From IMG/VR virus record IMGVR_UViG_3300028394_000053, positions 31,863-95,862 of that record: a stretch of DNA of 64,000 nt. One strand, 5' to 3'. Origin of the DNA: a virus. A program made the position numbers and the translations under genes. Below, piece after piece: positions 33,165-43,516 of the stretch. Within the stretch, counting starts at the first letter, position 1. Each line of letters starts with the position of its first letter. The notes below the pieces were generated by a model. The model searched no databases. It worked only from the letters and a program-made list of their open reading frames with translations, and had not been told where the DNA came from.

Positions 33165-35762
33165 ATGGCTCTAACTAAACCTCGTGCGTATCAAATATAC
33201 GACATAGATTATAAACAGGCAACACGGGCGGTAACTGTTGCGAACGTCTCTTTAACGGGCGGAGCTCCCAACAATGTTGATGGAATAAATCTCAGTGTCA
33301 ACGATCGCGTATTGGTCACAGGCCAAACAACTCAAAGTCAAAATGGTGTTTATGTAGTATCTGTCCTGGGCACTGGCGCAAATGGAACTTGGACTCGTAG
33401 CGGCGACACAGATGTAACTGGGGAACTACTAGCTGGTACCATTATTATGGTTACCGAAGGCGTAATCTACGCCGACACACAGTGGAAACTGATCACTGAC
33501 AATCCAATTGTGATTGGAACAACAGCATTAATATTTACACAGAACTACTATGCCAATGTGCTACATGCCGGCAACAGCAATGTTACAGTGTATAGTAACT
33601 CAGATATAACCATAACTTCGGCTGGTACAGCCAATGTGCTTACCATATCAAATACTGGTATTGCCGTCCTGGGAACTGTCAGTTCTACTGGAAACATTAC
33701 GGCCAACATTGGTAGTTTCTTTATTGGTAACGGAAGTCAATTAACTGGGGTTGTTGCAAGCACCAACGAAATTGTAAACGGAAATTCTAATGTTGCTATC
33801 CCAACAGCCAATGGATCTATACTATTTGCAGTAAATGGCGAAGCAAACACAATGACACTTGACCCGGGATCATTGACCATGTACGGTACGTTTGCAACTC
33901 CAGAGACGATTGCTTCCAATGTCACAGTATCACCAAATGTAAACGCTGTGTTATATGGACCGCTGAATGTTGACGAAGGCGTTGGTATTACCGTGCCTAC
34001 CAGCAGTACTTTGTATATTTACGGATCCAACGGCGATGAAGGTGGTGGTGAATCTGGCGCACAAGGCACAACTGGTACGAACGGAGCGCAAGGCACAACC
34101 GGAACAACAGGTGCTCAAGGCACAACTGGTACAGGCACACAAGGAACTACAGGAGCAGGCGCACAGGGAACTACAGGTGCAGGAACACAAGGCACAACAG
34201 GTGCTCAAGGCACTACAGGTGCTCAAGGAACTACAGGTGCAGGAACACAAGGCACAACAGGTGCTCAAGGAACTAATGGAACTACAGGTGCTCAAGGCAC
34301 AACAGGTGCTCAAGGAACTACAGGTGCTCAAGGAACTACAGGTGCTCAAGGCACTACAGGTGCTCAAGGAACTACAGGTGCTCAAGGCATCACCGGAGCA
34401 CAAGGCACCGTGGGAGCCCAGGGAACTACAGGAGCTCAAGGCGTCCAGGGCACAAGTGGAGCACAGGGCACACAAGGCACTAATGGAGCTCAAGGTACAC
34501 AAGGAGTAATTGGAGCCCAGGGCACAACAGGTGCTCAAGGCACAACCGGATCATTTAGTGGAAACTTGACTGCCAATATTGATGGGCAAGGTTTCAGTAT
34601 CAGTAATGTGGCCGTTGTAAGTGCCACAGCAAACATTACCGGTGGTAACATCATAACTGGTGGCCAGATAAGTGTTACTGGTAATATCATTGTCAGCACC
34701 GCCGGATTTTTTGGCGTAGGCACAGCCACACCTGACTCAGAAATTAATATTTTAGCAAACCCACAAACTGTGAGTTATCCAGTCACTGGCAACAGTACCA
34801 CTACTGGAACAGACCTACACATATCAGGAGCAGATGGAACGCAAACTCGTATCACACAAGATGCATTTGGTACAAGTCAATACGTGGCGTTTACTGGACG
34901 TTCTGCCAGAGGCACTGCAGCCTCGCCAACACAGACCCAGTCTGCAGATACCATTTCTCAGTTTACTGGCCGTGGATTCAGTAGCGGAACTTTACAGTTT
35001 GGAAATATTTCAAGTGGTCGAGTAGACATCACAGCCTCGGGAGCCTTTACAGATACCAGCCGCCCAACCGACGTGCAGATATTTACTACAGCCGTAAATT
35101 CTATAACGCCCACTGCGATAGCCACATTCTCCAGTGCTGCAGGCCTAAGTGTAGCCGGCAACATCACAGGTGGTAATATCCTGGGTGGTGCCAATGTCAA
35201 TGCCACTACACATACAGGTACTACGGCAAGTTTGACTGGTAATGTCACAGGTGGCAATCTTTTAACAGGTGGTGGTATCAGCGCAACTGGCCAAATATCA
35301 GCCACTGGCAACATCACCGGTGGTAATATACTGGGTGGTGCCAATGTCAACGCAACCACACACACAGGTACTACGGCAAGTTTGACTGGCAACATCACAG
35401 GTGGCAACGTCAGCGCAACCGGTAACGTGTTTGATGTGGCTGGCAATGTGCGTACTATTGTGGCTCGAGCCAGTGCCGCTGCCAACTATACCTTGGTGGT
35501 TGGTGATGCTGGCCGACACATAAACTACACTGGTACTACCTCTATTGTTGTTCCAGCTTCAGTTTTTGGTGCAGGCGATTGTATCACTTTGTTCAACAAT
35601 CAGGCTGCTAACATACTGATCAATGGAAGCACAGCTGGCGTCACTTTGAGATTGGCCGGCACTGCTAGTACTGGTAACAGGACTCTGACACAATTTGGTC
35701 TCAGCACAGTTTTGTGTGTGGCTGCAAATACATTTGTTATTTCGGGTGCTGGACTAATCTAA
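33165..35762 (+). CDS. Collagen-like tail fibre protein, 865 aa
   Basis: The N-terminal module ([31 protein letters not shown]) is the same kind as the central module of the 1567-residue fibre. From about residue 296 to 463 there is a nearly uninterrupted Gly-X-Y array dominated by GAQ and GTT triplets, with no Pro or Lys. After it come GN-repeat sequence with two copies of [17 protein letters not shown] and a C-terminal beta domain ([20 protein letters not shown]). The array should form a trimeric collagen-like shaft. The stop overlaps the next ATG (TAATG), so the glycine-rich protein is made in step with it. Confidence 0.75.
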   Translation: MALTKPRAYQIYDIDYKQATRAVTVANVSLTGGAPNNVDGINLSVNDRVLVTGQTTQSQNGVYVVSVLGTGANGTWTRSGDTDVTGELLAGTIIMVTEGVIYADTQWKLITDNPIVIGTTALIFTQNYYANVLHAGNSNVTVYSNSDITITSAGTANVLTISNTGIAVLGTVSSTGNITANIGSFFIGNGSQLTGVVASTNEIVNGNSNVAIPTANGSILFAVNGEANTMTLDPGSLTMYGTFATPETIASNVTVSPNVNAVLYGPLNVDEGVGITVPTSSTLYIYGSNGDEGGGESGAQGTTGTNGAQGTTGTTGAQGTTGTGTQGTTGAGAQGTTGAGTQGTTGAQGTTGAQGTTGAGTQGTTGAQGTNGTTGAQGTTGAQGTTGAQGTTGAQGTTGAQGTTGAQGITGAQGTVGAQGTTGAQGVQGTSGAQGTQGTNGAQGTQGVIGAQGTTGAQGTTGSFSGNLTANIDGQGFSISNVAVVSATANITGGNIITGGQISVTGNIIVSTAGFFGVGTATPDSEINILANPQTVSYPVTGNSTTTGTDLHISGADGTQTRITQDAFGTSQYVAFTGRSARGTAASPTQTQSADTISQFTGRGFSSGTLQFGNISSGRVDITASGAFTDTSRPTDVQIFTTAVNSITPTAIATFSSAAGLSVAGNITGGNILGGANVNATTHTGTTASLTGNVTGGNLLTGGGISATGQISATGNITGGNILGGANVNATTHTGTTASLTGNITGGNVSATGNVFDVAGNVRTIVARASAAANYTLVVGDAGRHINYTGTTSIVVPASVFGAGDCITLFNNQAANILINGSTAGVTLRLAGTASTGNRTLTQFGLSTVLCVAANTFVISGAGLI
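34052..34555 (+). repeat. Collagen-like coding repeat array
   Basis: About 500 bases of 9- and 18-base units such as GGTGCTCAAGGCACAACA, encoding Gly-X-Y triplets. Units vary mainly at third codon positions. Such arrays change length easily by slippage or recombination. Confidence 0.85.
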
Positions 35763-36442
35763 TGACCATACAAGTAATGGCAGGAACACCTGCATTTCCA
35801 CAAGTGACAGTGATAACCACAGCCGGTGCTGGCAGCGTTACCGCACCTGTTGGAGCGACTAGAGTCACTGTAGAAGCCATTGGCGGTGGCGGCAACGGAT
35901 TTGGAGCCACCGCCAATGCCAACAAAGCTGGTGGCGGAGGTGGTCGTTTTGCTAGAACTATAAATCTTGACGTCACCGGTGGAACCACTATTGTGTATTA
36001 TTCAGTTGGTGCAGCCAGCACTCTGAGTTGGGTCAACGTGGGTACCAATGCAAATCCATCGAGCTCGGCCACCGGATGTCGGGCACAACCCGGATCTGAC
36101 GCTGCTTCGGGAGTGGCAGGCAACGGCACTACAGGCACAATGATTGGAACAACCACTGCTGATGGTGGCAGTGGGGCAGTGGGTAATAACGCCACTTCTC
36201 TGGGTGGCGGCGGTGCTGGTGCAGGAGCCACTATTGCAGGTGCCGGCACAGCAGGGTCAGGGCAAACAGCCGGAACAGATACTACAGGTATGAGCCTCAC
36301 CGCACAACAGATGGGTTCTGGAACAGGCGGCGCATCGCTCACAGCCGGCACAGCACCCGGCGGCGGAGGCGCCAGTAGTGCCACTGCTGGAGTCAACCCT
36401 GCAGGTGCCATTGGACGAGTTCGTATTACTTTTTACGGATAG
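35762..36442 (+). CDS. Glycine-rich tail-tip/adhesin-like protein
   Basis: 226 residues from the ATG that overlaps the previous stop (TAATG); a longer frame from 35714 runs inside the fibre gene. It begins [20 protein letters not shown], then VTVEAIGGGGNG and GGGGGRFARTINL. A long Gly/Ala/Thr region with GGGGAGAGA and GGGGAS blocks follows, ending AIGRVRITFYG. This is the glycine-rich domain found in phage adhesins, analogous in design to the T-even gp38 tip with polyglycine loops. Likely the receptor-contacting tip or a fibre cap. Confidence 0.65.
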   Translation: MTIQVMAGTPAFPQVTVITTAGAGSVTAPVGATRVTVEAIGGGGNGFGATANANKAGGGGGRFARTINLDVTGGTTIVYYSVGAASTLSWVNVGTNANPSSSATGCRAQPGSDAASGVAGNGTTGTMIGTTTADGGSGAVGNNATSLGGGGAGAGATIAGAGTAGSGQTAGTDTTGMSLTAQQMGSGTGGASLTAGTAPGGGGASSATAGVNPAGAIGRVRITFYG

Positions 36443-36459
36443 AGACTTTTTAACGTACA

Positions 36460-36467
36460 GATAAATA
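36460..36467 (+). promoter_or_regulatory. Late promoter of the second long fibre gene
   Basis: GATAAATA; start near 36473, leader with AAAAGG before the ATG at 36492. Confidence 0.6.
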
Positions 36468-36491
36468 CAAAGATAAAAAGGATTAGAAAAA

Positions 36492-39400
36492 ATGGCACTT
36501 ACACTTGACGGAACCACGGGAATTAGCGCAACCGGTAATATTTACGGTAATAATATTATTGGTACTCTTATCCAAACCAACGTAGCAACTGCTGGTAATG
36601 TAAGTGCTGGCGGTAACGTTCTTGCTGGAAATGTCAGCGTATCCGGCAATGTAACCGGTGCTTATATTCTAGGTAATGGCGCATTGTTAAGTAGTATTGC
36701 TACAACCAGCATACAAAACGGAACATCAAATGTCGCAATAGCCACATCTGGTGGCAACATTAATGTAGCTGTTGGCGGCACTGCTATTGCGGCCTTTACT
36801 ACAACTGGCTTGATTCCAGCGGCCAATATCACTCAAGATTTAGGTAACACAACCAATCGATGGAGAGACCTATACCTAAATGGCAACACAATCTATCTTG
36901 GCAATGCCACAATCAGTGCCAATGCCACAAGTATTGTGTTGACCAATCCCGACGGTGGTGCCACAGTACTGTCAGGCACCCCTGGTAACAGCGAATTAAC
37001 TGGCGCAACAGTGAGCGTCATTGGCAATGTTACAGGTAACAACATTATTGCGGCCAACACTGTCAGTGCTGTAGGTAACGTTACTGGTGGCAATATCAAC
37101 ACAGGCAACAATGTAAGTGCTGGTGGCAATATTTACGGTGGGAACATAAGTGTAACTGGAAGTCTTGTATTTGCCTCAGTGACTGGCACTACAATCAGTG
37201 CCAGTGGTAACATCACTGGTGGAAATTTGTTAACCGGTGGCCTGATAAGTGTCACAGCCAATGTTACAGCTGGTAACATTATAACAGGCGGACTAGTCAG
37301 TGTTGCTGGCAATGTATTGGCCGGCACAATCAGTGCAAGCGGAAACGTAAATGCAACCAGCGTGAATTTATCTGGACTGGCATCTGTTACTGGGACTGTC
37401 ACTGCTGGAAATTTAATTACTGGTGGAATAGTAACTGCCACTGGTAACATTACATCATTGGGCAACATTGCCGCTGGAAATCTCCGCACAGATGGATCAA
37501 TCACAGCTCAAGGCAACATAATAGGTGGCAATTTATTAACTGGTGGATTGGTCAGTGTTGCTGCAACAGTCACAGGTGGCAATTTGGCCACGGGTGGCAC
37601 AGCATCAGTGGGCGGAAACATAACTGGTGCCAATATTTTAACAGGTGGTCTGATAAGTGCCACAGCCAACATCACAGCTGGCAATTTGGCCACGGGTGGC
37701 ACAGCATCAGTGGGCGGAAACATAACTGGTGCCAATCTTCTTACAGGCAATAATGTAAGTGCTGGTGGCAATATTTACGGTGGTAACATAAGTGTAACCG
37801 GAAGTCTTGTATTTGCGTCAGTAACGGGAACATCAATCAGTGCCAGTGGTAACATCACTGGTGGCAATGTGATATTTGGTGCAGGTGTAGTAAGTGGTAC
37901 AGGTAATGTATTTGCCACTAACCTAACTGGTACCTTACAAACGGCAAGTCAAACAAATATCACAAGCGTGGGCACACTGGGCAGTCTGGCTGTCACTGCA
38001 AATATAACCGGTGGCAATGTGATATTTGGTTCTGGTGTTGTAAGTGGAACTGGCAATGTATTTGCCACTAACCTAACTGGTACTTTACAAACAGCCGCAC
38101 AAACAAATATTACCTCAGTGGGTACACTGGGCAGTTTAGCTGTCACTGCAAACGTAACCGGTGGAAACATATTAACTGGCGGCTTAATAAGTGCCGCTTC
38201 AAACATCACTGGCGGCAATGTGATATTTGGTTCTGGTGTTGTAAGCGGAACTGGTAATGTATTTGCCACTAACCTAACTGGTACTTTACAAACAGCCGCA
38301 CAAACAAATATTACCTCAGTGGGTACACTGGGCAGTTTAGCTGTCACTGCAAACGTAACCGGTGGAAACATATTAACAGGTGGATTAATAAGTGCCGCTT
38401 CAAACATCACTGGCGGCAATGTAAGATTTGGTACTGGTGTTGTGAGTGGTACAGGCAACGTATTTGCCACTAACTTGACTGGTACCTTACAGACAGCAAG
38501 TCAAACTAATATTACCAGTGTAGGCACATTGGGTAGTTTGAGTGTGACAGCCAACGTAACTGCTGGCAATTTGACCACAAACGGCATTGCACGCATTGGT
38601 ACATTTGACATTACCAGTAACAGTATCACATCAAGTAATTATACCATTGTTATTGATCCAAACAGTCCTGGCAGTGTTGATGGCGAAGTTATTATCCAAG
38701 GTAACCTGGTTGTAAATGGTAACGTGACCTATATCAACAGTAACAACATAACCACAAACGACTTAACTATTAACATGGCCAACAATGCAGCCAATGCAAC
38801 TGCGGCCAACGGTGGTGGCATTGGAGTTGGCCCAGCAGGTAGTGAATTCATCAGCTTAACCTATAGCAGTACTGCCAACACCTGGGTGGCCAGCAATGGC
38901 ATGCAGGTACAAGGCATACTGAGTGCAAGCGGTAATATCACAGGCGGTAACATATCAGCAACCGCTCATACAGGAACCACTGTCAGCGTAACTGCAAACG
39001 TAACCGGTGGCAATGTTGTATTTGGCACAGGTGTTGTAAGTGGCACTGGCAATGTATTTGCTACTAACTTGACCGGTACCTTACAGACTGCAAGTCAAAC
39101 AAATATTACCTCAGTGGGCACACTAGGCAGTTTGGCTGTTACAGCAAACATCACTGGTGGCAATGTGTTATTTGGCACAGGGGTTGTAAGCGGTACTGGT
39201 AACATAACTGCCACAAACTTGACTGGTACTTTACAGACTGCAAGTCAAACAAATATTACCTCAGTAGGCACACTGGGCAGTTTAAATGTTACAGCAAACG
39301 TAACAGGTGGCAATGTGTTATTTGGATCTGGGGTTGTAACTGGAACTGGCAACATAATTGGTGGTAACATACGCACAGGTGGCCTGGTCACTGTGACCGG

Positions 39401-40568
39401 TAACGTCATGGCTGGTGGATTCCAATACGCCAACGGCAACCCAGTACAAGGATCGGGCGCACAAGGAACTACAGGCACACAAGGAACTGTTGGTGCACAA
39501 GGCACAACTGGCGCTCAAGGTACCACAGGAACTCAAGGTGCAACCGGTACCCAAGGCACAAACGGCACCCAAGGCACTACCGGAGCACAAGGCACTACCG
39601 GAGCACAAGGCACAGTTGGTAATCAAGGTAACCAAGGTAATCAAGGTACAACAGGTACCCAAGGAACTACTGGTGCTCAGGGAACTGTTGGTAACCAAGG
39701 CAATCAGGGCAATCAGGGCACAACAGGTACCCAAGGAACTACTGGTGCTCAGGGAACTGTTGGTAACCAAGGCAATCAGGGCAATCAGGGCAATCAAGGA
39801 ACAACAGGTACTCAAGGCGCCACGGGTAATCAAGGTAATCAAGGTAATCAAGGCACCACTGGTACACAAGGTAACGCTGGTACAAACGGCAATAATGGTA
39901 ATCAGGGCAATCAAGGTACCGTTGGTACCCAAGGTACTCAAGGTACCGTTGGTAACCAGGGCAATCAAGGAACTACTGGTAATCAAGGTAATCAAGGTAA
40001 TCAAGGACCAACTGGACCAAGTACAGCAATCAATGCCACAGCAGTCACCACTGGCACATTCTATCCTGTGTTTGTTTCTGGTGCTGGAACACAGGCCACT
40101 CCAAGTATACGAACTGCAGCCACAGCGTTCAGCTTCAATGCCGCAACCAATGTGCTTCAGGTTACAGCAACCACAGCACAATACGCCGACTTGGCAGAAT
40201 GTTATGCAGCCGATTTTGAGTATGCTCCTGGAACAGTATTGGTATTTGGCGGCGCAAACGAAGTCACAATCAGTACTACACTGAGTAATCCTGCTGTGGC
40301 TGGCGTGGTCAGTACAGAACCAGCTCACTTGATGAATACGTTTCAATCTGGTAAAAATATAGTGCCAGTTGCGTTGGTTGGTCGTGTGCCGTGTCAAGTC
40401 ACAGGCAATATAGCCAAAGGAGATCGTTTGGTAACTGGTGATATTCCCGGAGTGGCTGTACGATTAGATCCTTCCGTATATCAACCAGGATGCCTGATTG
40501 GTAAAGCCCTACAAGATTATGACAGCGAAACAGTTGGCATTATTGAAGTGGCAGTAGGCCGAGCATAA
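36492..40568 (+). CDS. Long tail fibre with GN repeats, collagen-like shaft and C-terminal chaperone-like domain, 1358 aa
   Basis: Residues ~1-985 are GN(V/I) and LTGTLQTASQTNITSVGTLG repeats, the latter a common tail-fibre repeat. Around 990-1176 is a Gly-X-Y array ([19 protein letters not shown] units). The C-terminal ~160 residues begin ATTAQYADLAECYAADFEY and include PGTVLVFGGANEV, VAGVVSTEPAHLMNT and VALVGRVPCQVTGNIAKGDR. This folded domain caps many phage fibres and may be an intramolecular chaperone or receptor-binding head. Contains a 201-base tandem duplication. Probably a trimer that contacts the host. Confidence 0.75.
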   Translation: MALTLDGTTGISATGNIYGNNIIGTLIQTNVATAGNVSAGGNVLAGNVSVSGNVTGAYILGNGALLSSIATTSIQNGTSNVAIATSGGNINVAVGGTAIAAFTTTGLIPAANITQDLGNTTNRWRDLYLNGNTIYLGNATISANATSIVLTNPDGGATVLSGTPGNSELTGATVSVIGNVTGNNIIAANTVSAVGNVTGGNINTGNNVSAGGNIYGGNISVTGSLVFASVTGTTISASGNITGGNLLTGGLISVTANVTAGNIITGGLVSVAGNVLAGTISASGNVNATSVNLSGLASVTGTVTAGNLITGGIVTATGNITSLGNIAAGNLRTDGSITAQGNIIGGNLLTGGLVSVAATVTGGNLATGGTASVGGNITGANILTGGLISATANITAGNLATGGTASVGGNITGANLLTGNNVSAGGNIYGGNISVTGSLVFASVTGTSISASGNITGGNVIFGAGVVSGTGNVFATNLTGTLQTASQTNITSVGTLGSLAVTANITGGNVIFGSGVVSGTGNVFATNLTGTLQTAAQTNITSVGTLGSLAVTANVTGGNILTGGLISAASNITGGNVIFGSGVVSGTGNVFATNLTGTLQTAAQTNITSVGTLGSLAVTANVTGGNILTGGLISAASNITGGNVRFGTGVVSGTGNVFATNLTGTLQTASQTNITSVGTLGSLSVTANVTAGNLTTNGIARIGTFDITSNSITSSNYTIVIDPNSPGSVDGEVIIQGNLVVNGNVTYINSNNITTNDLTINMANNAANATAANGGGIGVGPAGSEFISLTYSSTANTWVASNGMQVQGILSASGNITGGNISATAHTGTTVSVTANVTGGNVVFGTGVVSGTGNVFATNLTGTLQTASQTNITSVGTLGSLAVTANITGGNVLFGTGVVSGTGNITATNLTGTLQTASQTNITSVGTLGSLNVTANVTGGNVLFGSGVVTGTGNIIGGNIRTGGLVTVTGNVMAGGFQYANGNPVQGSGAQGTTGTQGTVGAQGTTGAQGTTGTQGATGTQGTNGTQGTTGAQGTTGAQGTVGNQGNQGNQGTTGTQGTTGAQGTVGNQGNQGNQGTTGTQGTTGAQGTVGNQGNQGNQGNQGTTGTQGATGNQGNQGNQGTTGTQGNAGTNGNNGNQGNQGTVGTQGTQGTVGNQGNQGTTGNQGNQGNQGPTGPSTAINATAVTTGTFYPVFVSGAGTQATPSIRTAATAFSFNAATNVLQVTATTAQYADLAECYAADFEYAPGTVLVFGGANEVTISTTLSNPAVAGVVSTEPAHLMNTFQSGKNIVPVALVGRVPCQVTGNIAKGDRLVTGDIPGVAVRLDPSVYQPGCLIGKALQDYDSETVGIIEVAVGRA
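38021..38422 (+). repeat. 201-base tandem duplication inside the fibre gene
   Basis: Copies at 38021-38221 and 38222-38422 differ at five bases, all synonymous third positions. A partial, more diverged third copy starts at 38423, and related 147-153 base units lie before and after (from 37868, 39012 and 39162). Each full unit encodes 67 residues. Confidence 0.8.
39460..40015 (+). repeat. Collagen-like coding repeat array, second fibre
   Basis: Gly-X-Y array with two unit types, [10 protein letters not shown] and GNQGNQGNQG. A block encoding [18 protein letters not shown] occurs twice almost identically (39649 and 39718). Confidence 0.85.
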
Positions 40569-40582
40569 AGAGACAAAAAATT

Positions 40583-40617
40583 TATACTATCATTTAGCTG
40601 TCATAAATGATAGTATA
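40583..40617. promoter_or_regulatory. Perfect 14-base inverted repeat at the start of the propeller gene
   Basis: TATACTATCATTTA (40583-40596) and TAAATGATAGTATA (40604-40617) flank a seven-base loop. The right arm ends on the A of the ATG. No U tract follows, so it is not a plain terminator. Its TGTCATAAATGATAG core also resembles the late promoters. It could be an operator, a start-codon-blocking hairpin or a processing site. Confidence 0.6.
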
Positions 40618-41621
40618 TGAATCTCTCACAAACAATCAAAAAATCAGGCCTGGTAAAATCTGCTATTGAGCAAGGTGGTAGCATACATCCCTTAATTATT
40701 CCAGCCGAACTCACAAACGGAACTGGGCTGATGAATCCCAGCATTTACGTGGACAATGGTCAGTTGATATGTAATATACGACATGTAAATTATACCTTGT
40801 ATCATTCAGAAAATAAAAAATTTCAACACAGATATGGACCTTTACAGTATCTGCACCCAGAAAACGATCGTAATCTACGCACCTGGAACTTTTATTGTAC
40901 TGTCAATGACGATCTATCCTTGAATCAGATTACCACAATAGACACTTCAAAATTAGACGTAGATCCAATTTGGGAGTTTGTTGGGCTTGAAGATGGTAGA
41001 TTATTCCGTTGGGACAATAAACTATTCCTAAGTGGTGTGCGACGAGACACTACCACAAACGGTCAAGGCCGTATGGAACTCAGTGAACTCAATGTCAAAA
41101 CCAATGCAGTAAGAGAAATCAAACGCACACGGATGCCAGCGCCAGGTGCCAATGCTACCTATTGTGAAAAAAATTGGATGCCTATTATAGATCAGCCCTA
41201 TCACTATGTCAAATGGAGCAATCCCACAGAAGTAGTACGATTCAATCCCGAAGACGGCTCTACAACAACAGTGCATCTTGATCAAAGTAAATTTATATCC
41301 GGACAACCCGATTTCAGAGGCAGTAGCCACGTGATACCATACGGCGATCACTATCTGGCCTTGATACACGAAGTCAATCTGTTCAAGAGTGAGACTGGTG
41401 AAAAAGATGCAACCTATAAACACAGATTTTTAGTTTGGGATCGATCGTGGAACATCGTAAAATTCACAGATGCATTCAGTTTCATGAATGCCGATATTGA
41501 ATTTTGTTGTGGTGCTGCATTTTTCAAAGATGATTTATTATTGAGCTTTGGTTACCAAGATAACTGTGCGTTTATATTGAGAATGCCTAAAACTATGCTA
41601 ACAGAATACCTAGGAGTTTAA
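40617..41621 (+). CDS. Five-bladed beta-propeller protein (GH130/GH43-like)
   Basis: 334 residues. NPSIYVDNGQLICNIRHVNY, GLEDGRLFRWDNKLFLSGVR and SSHVIPYGDHYLALIHEV, with FCCGAAFFKDDLLLSFGYQD at the end, are blade motifs of GH130/GH43-type propellers. There E-D-x-R-L-F and a late G-G/C-A-x-x-x-D/K-D motif line the sugar site. It may cleave or phosphorolyse a glycoside, or only bind sugar. First gene of the modification group after the fibres; the next gene starts one base after its stop. Confidence 0.6.
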   Translation: MNLSQTIKKSGLVKSAIEQGGSIHPLIIPAELTNGTGLMNPSIYVDNGQLICNIRHVNYTLYHSENKKFQHRYGPLQYLHPENDRNLRTWNFYCTVNDDLSLNQITTIDTSKLDVDPIWEFVGLEDGRLFRWDNKLFLSGVRRDTTTNGQGRMELSELNVKTNAVREIKRTRMPAPGANATYCEKNWMPIIDQPYHYVKWSNPTEVVRFNPEDGSTTTVHLDQSKFISGQPDFRGSSHVIPYGDHYLALIHEVNLFKSETGEKDATYKHRFLVWDRSWNIVKFTDAFSFMNADIEFCCGAAFFKDDLLLSFGYQDNCAFILRMPKTMLTEYLGV

Positions 41622-41622
41622 C

Positions 41623-43497
41623 ATGCTGATCCAACGCCTACACGAATACATACAGAATTATAACTCGGCACAGGCCAATTTTAACCTGGGTCTCGAATAT
41701 GATTCAATTGGCCAAACTGGTGCCGCCATCAGTTTTTATCTACGCACAGCCGAACGATCACAAACCGATCTAGAACAATACGAAGCCTTGCTAAGAATGG
41801 CCTTGTGTTTTGAAAGACAAAAAACTCGAGACGACACAGAAAAAGTCATCCTACAAAAAGCCATCAGTCTCATGCCCAAAAGACCTGAAGCATACTTTTT
41901 ATTGAGTCGCTTGCACGAAGTCAAAAAAGAATGGCATGATTCTTACACCATGGCCAACATTGGTCTAAGTAATTGCGAGTTTGATTTGCCTCCGTTGACC
42001 ACAGATGTACAATATCCTGGATACTATGGACTGTTATTTGAAAAAGGTGTAGCTGCCTGGTGGGTAGGGCAGACCGAACAGTCCAGAGAAATCATGCATG
42101 ATCTAAAGTTCAGTTACCGGATGAGCGAAATGTTTTTAAATTCAGTCAACAGGAATCTTGGCAGCATTGGATGGCCCAATACTACAACACCGTATACAGC
42201 AGATAAACAATTGGACGCCAGGATACAGTTTGCTGGCATTGACGCCATTGAAAAGAATCATGCGCAAAGTTATCAAGACATGTTTGTATTGTCTGCTACT
42301 AACGGTAAACGTAACGGGCGTTACTTAGAAATTGGCAGTGCAGAACCTTTTAAAAACAACAACACGGCCTTGTTGGAAACTGCGTTTGGCTGGACCGGCG
42401 TTAGTATTGACATAAATCAAAAGGTAGTGACAGAATTTATGGAAAAACGTAACAATCTTGTGTTCTGTCTAGATGCCACCAAGGTTGATTATGCAAAATT
42501 CCTACTTACGCTAGGTTTTTCCGGAGATCTGGATTACCTACAAATTGATTGTGATCCGCCCACGTACTCGTTTGAAATACTAAAACGTATTCCATTTGAT
42601 CAATATAGATTTGCCGTGATCACGTTTGAACACGATTACTATGTTGACACTAAAATAAGAGATCAAGCAAGAGAATATTTACTATCAAAAGGTTATGTGT
42701 TAGCGGCTGGCGATATAGCCTACAATCATACACACAGTTACGAAGACTGGTGGATACATCCAGAATTGGTCAGTGCAGACGTACAGGCTCACTTGGTAGA
42801 CAGCACAGACGGATTGAAATTTGCTGGTGATTACATGTTCCCCACAACAGCCAAGCCAGTTAAACCGCCTGTGGTTGAAGTGATCAATCGACACCGGGTT
42901 GGGACTAGATCCACAACCAATATAGTCAATCCTGATTACATGAAAGGGTTCTGGGTAGTGGACAATTTCTATCAAGATCCGGATGCCATACGAGCATTTG
43001 CACTAAAGCAAGAATATGAACCCAGTGGACCTGGCAAGCCCTACATTGGTAGCAGAACCTACAAACAATTTTTATTCCCTGGACTCAAAGAAGAATTTGA
43101 ATATATTATGGGAGAGAAAATCACTGCCTGGGAATCACACGGCATGAATGGTCGATTCCAGTTCAACATCGAAGGTGAACCCTTGGTTTATCATGCGGAC
43201 ACACAAAAATGGGCTGCCATGTTGTATCTCACACCAGGTGCTCCACATGAATCGGGCACCATGACACACGCACTCAAAGGCACAGACATACGGCACCGCA
43301 GTCATCCTGAGTTTGGACGTTGTTTTAGGTCAGGAGCAAGAAATCTTGACAAGACGCCATTTGAAGATGTTGACATCATTGGCAATGTGTACAATCGCCT
43401 GTATATATTCAACGCTGGATACTTACACAGTGCCTGTGCGTACTTTGGATGGACTCCTGAAAATTCTCGCTTGTGGCAGATGTTCTTTTTTGATTAA
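41623..43497 (+). CDS. TPR - FkbM-like methyltransferase - 2OG/Fe(II) oxygenase fusion
   Basis: 624 residues with three parts. The N-terminal ~200 are TPR-like helices (AQANFNLGLEYDSIGQTGAA, RPEAYFLLSRLHE). At ~234-370 is a SAM methyltransferase of FkbM type: RYLEIGSAEPF (SAM loop), GVSIDINQ (acidic end of strand 2), then LDYLQIDCDPP. Residues ~440-624 resemble small 2-oxoglutarate/Fe(II) oxygenases: FWVVDNFYQDPDAIRAFAL, YHADTQKWAAMLYLTPG (H523-x-D525), YLHSACAYFGW with the distal His, then the Arg in SRLWQMFFF. It could both hydroxylate and methylate a protein or glycan. GGAG ribosome site. Confidence 0.7.
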   Translation: MLIQRLHEYIQNYNSAQANFNLGLEYDSIGQTGAAISFYLRTAERSQTDLEQYEALLRMALCFERQKTRDDTEKVILQKAISLMPKRPEAYFLLSRLHEVKKEWHDSYTMANIGLSNCEFDLPPLTTDVQYPGYYGLLFEKGVAAWWVGQTEQSREIMHDLKFSYRMSEMFLNSVNRNLGSIGWPNTTTPYTADKQLDARIQFAGIDAIEKNHAQSYQDMFVLSATNGKRNGRYLEIGSAEPFKNNNTALLETAFGWTGVSIDINQKVVTEFMEKRNNLVFCLDATKVDYAKFLLTLGFSGDLDYLQIDCDPPTYSFEILKRIPFDQYRFAVITFEHDYYVDTKIRDQAREYLLSKGYVLAAGDIAYNHTHSYEDWWIHPELVSADVQAHLVDSTDGLKFAGDYMFPTTAKPVKPPVVEVINRHRVGTRSTTNIVNPDYMKGFWVVDNFYQDPDAIRAFALKQEYEPSGPGKPYIGSRTYKQFLFPGLKEEFEYIMGEKITAWESHGMNGRFQFNIEGEPLVYHADTQKWAAMLYLTPGAPHESGTMTHALKGTDIRHRSHPEFGRCFRSGARNLDKTPFEDVDIIGNVYNRLYIFNAGYLHSACAYFGWTPENSRLWQMFFFD

Positions 43498-43516
43498 CTA
43501 ATAGACAGGTAAAATA

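Noticed and set aside
33951-34538. Minus-strand Cys/Ser/Leu-rich frame and a plus-strand Ala/Leu/Gln-rich frame in the collagen-like array
   Set aside because: Both are alternative-frame products of the repeated GGTGCTCAAGGCACAACA-type units; similar frames appear in the other two arrays.
34052-34555. CRISPR-like array
   Set aside because: Short direct repeats have no regular unique spacers and keep a Gly-X-Y reading frame, so they are coding repeats.
28668-39505. Long Pro-, Thr- and Leu-rich reading frames on the minus strand of the fibre genes
   Set aside because: They are antisense shadows of the GN and GTG repeat codons, without start signals or known domains.
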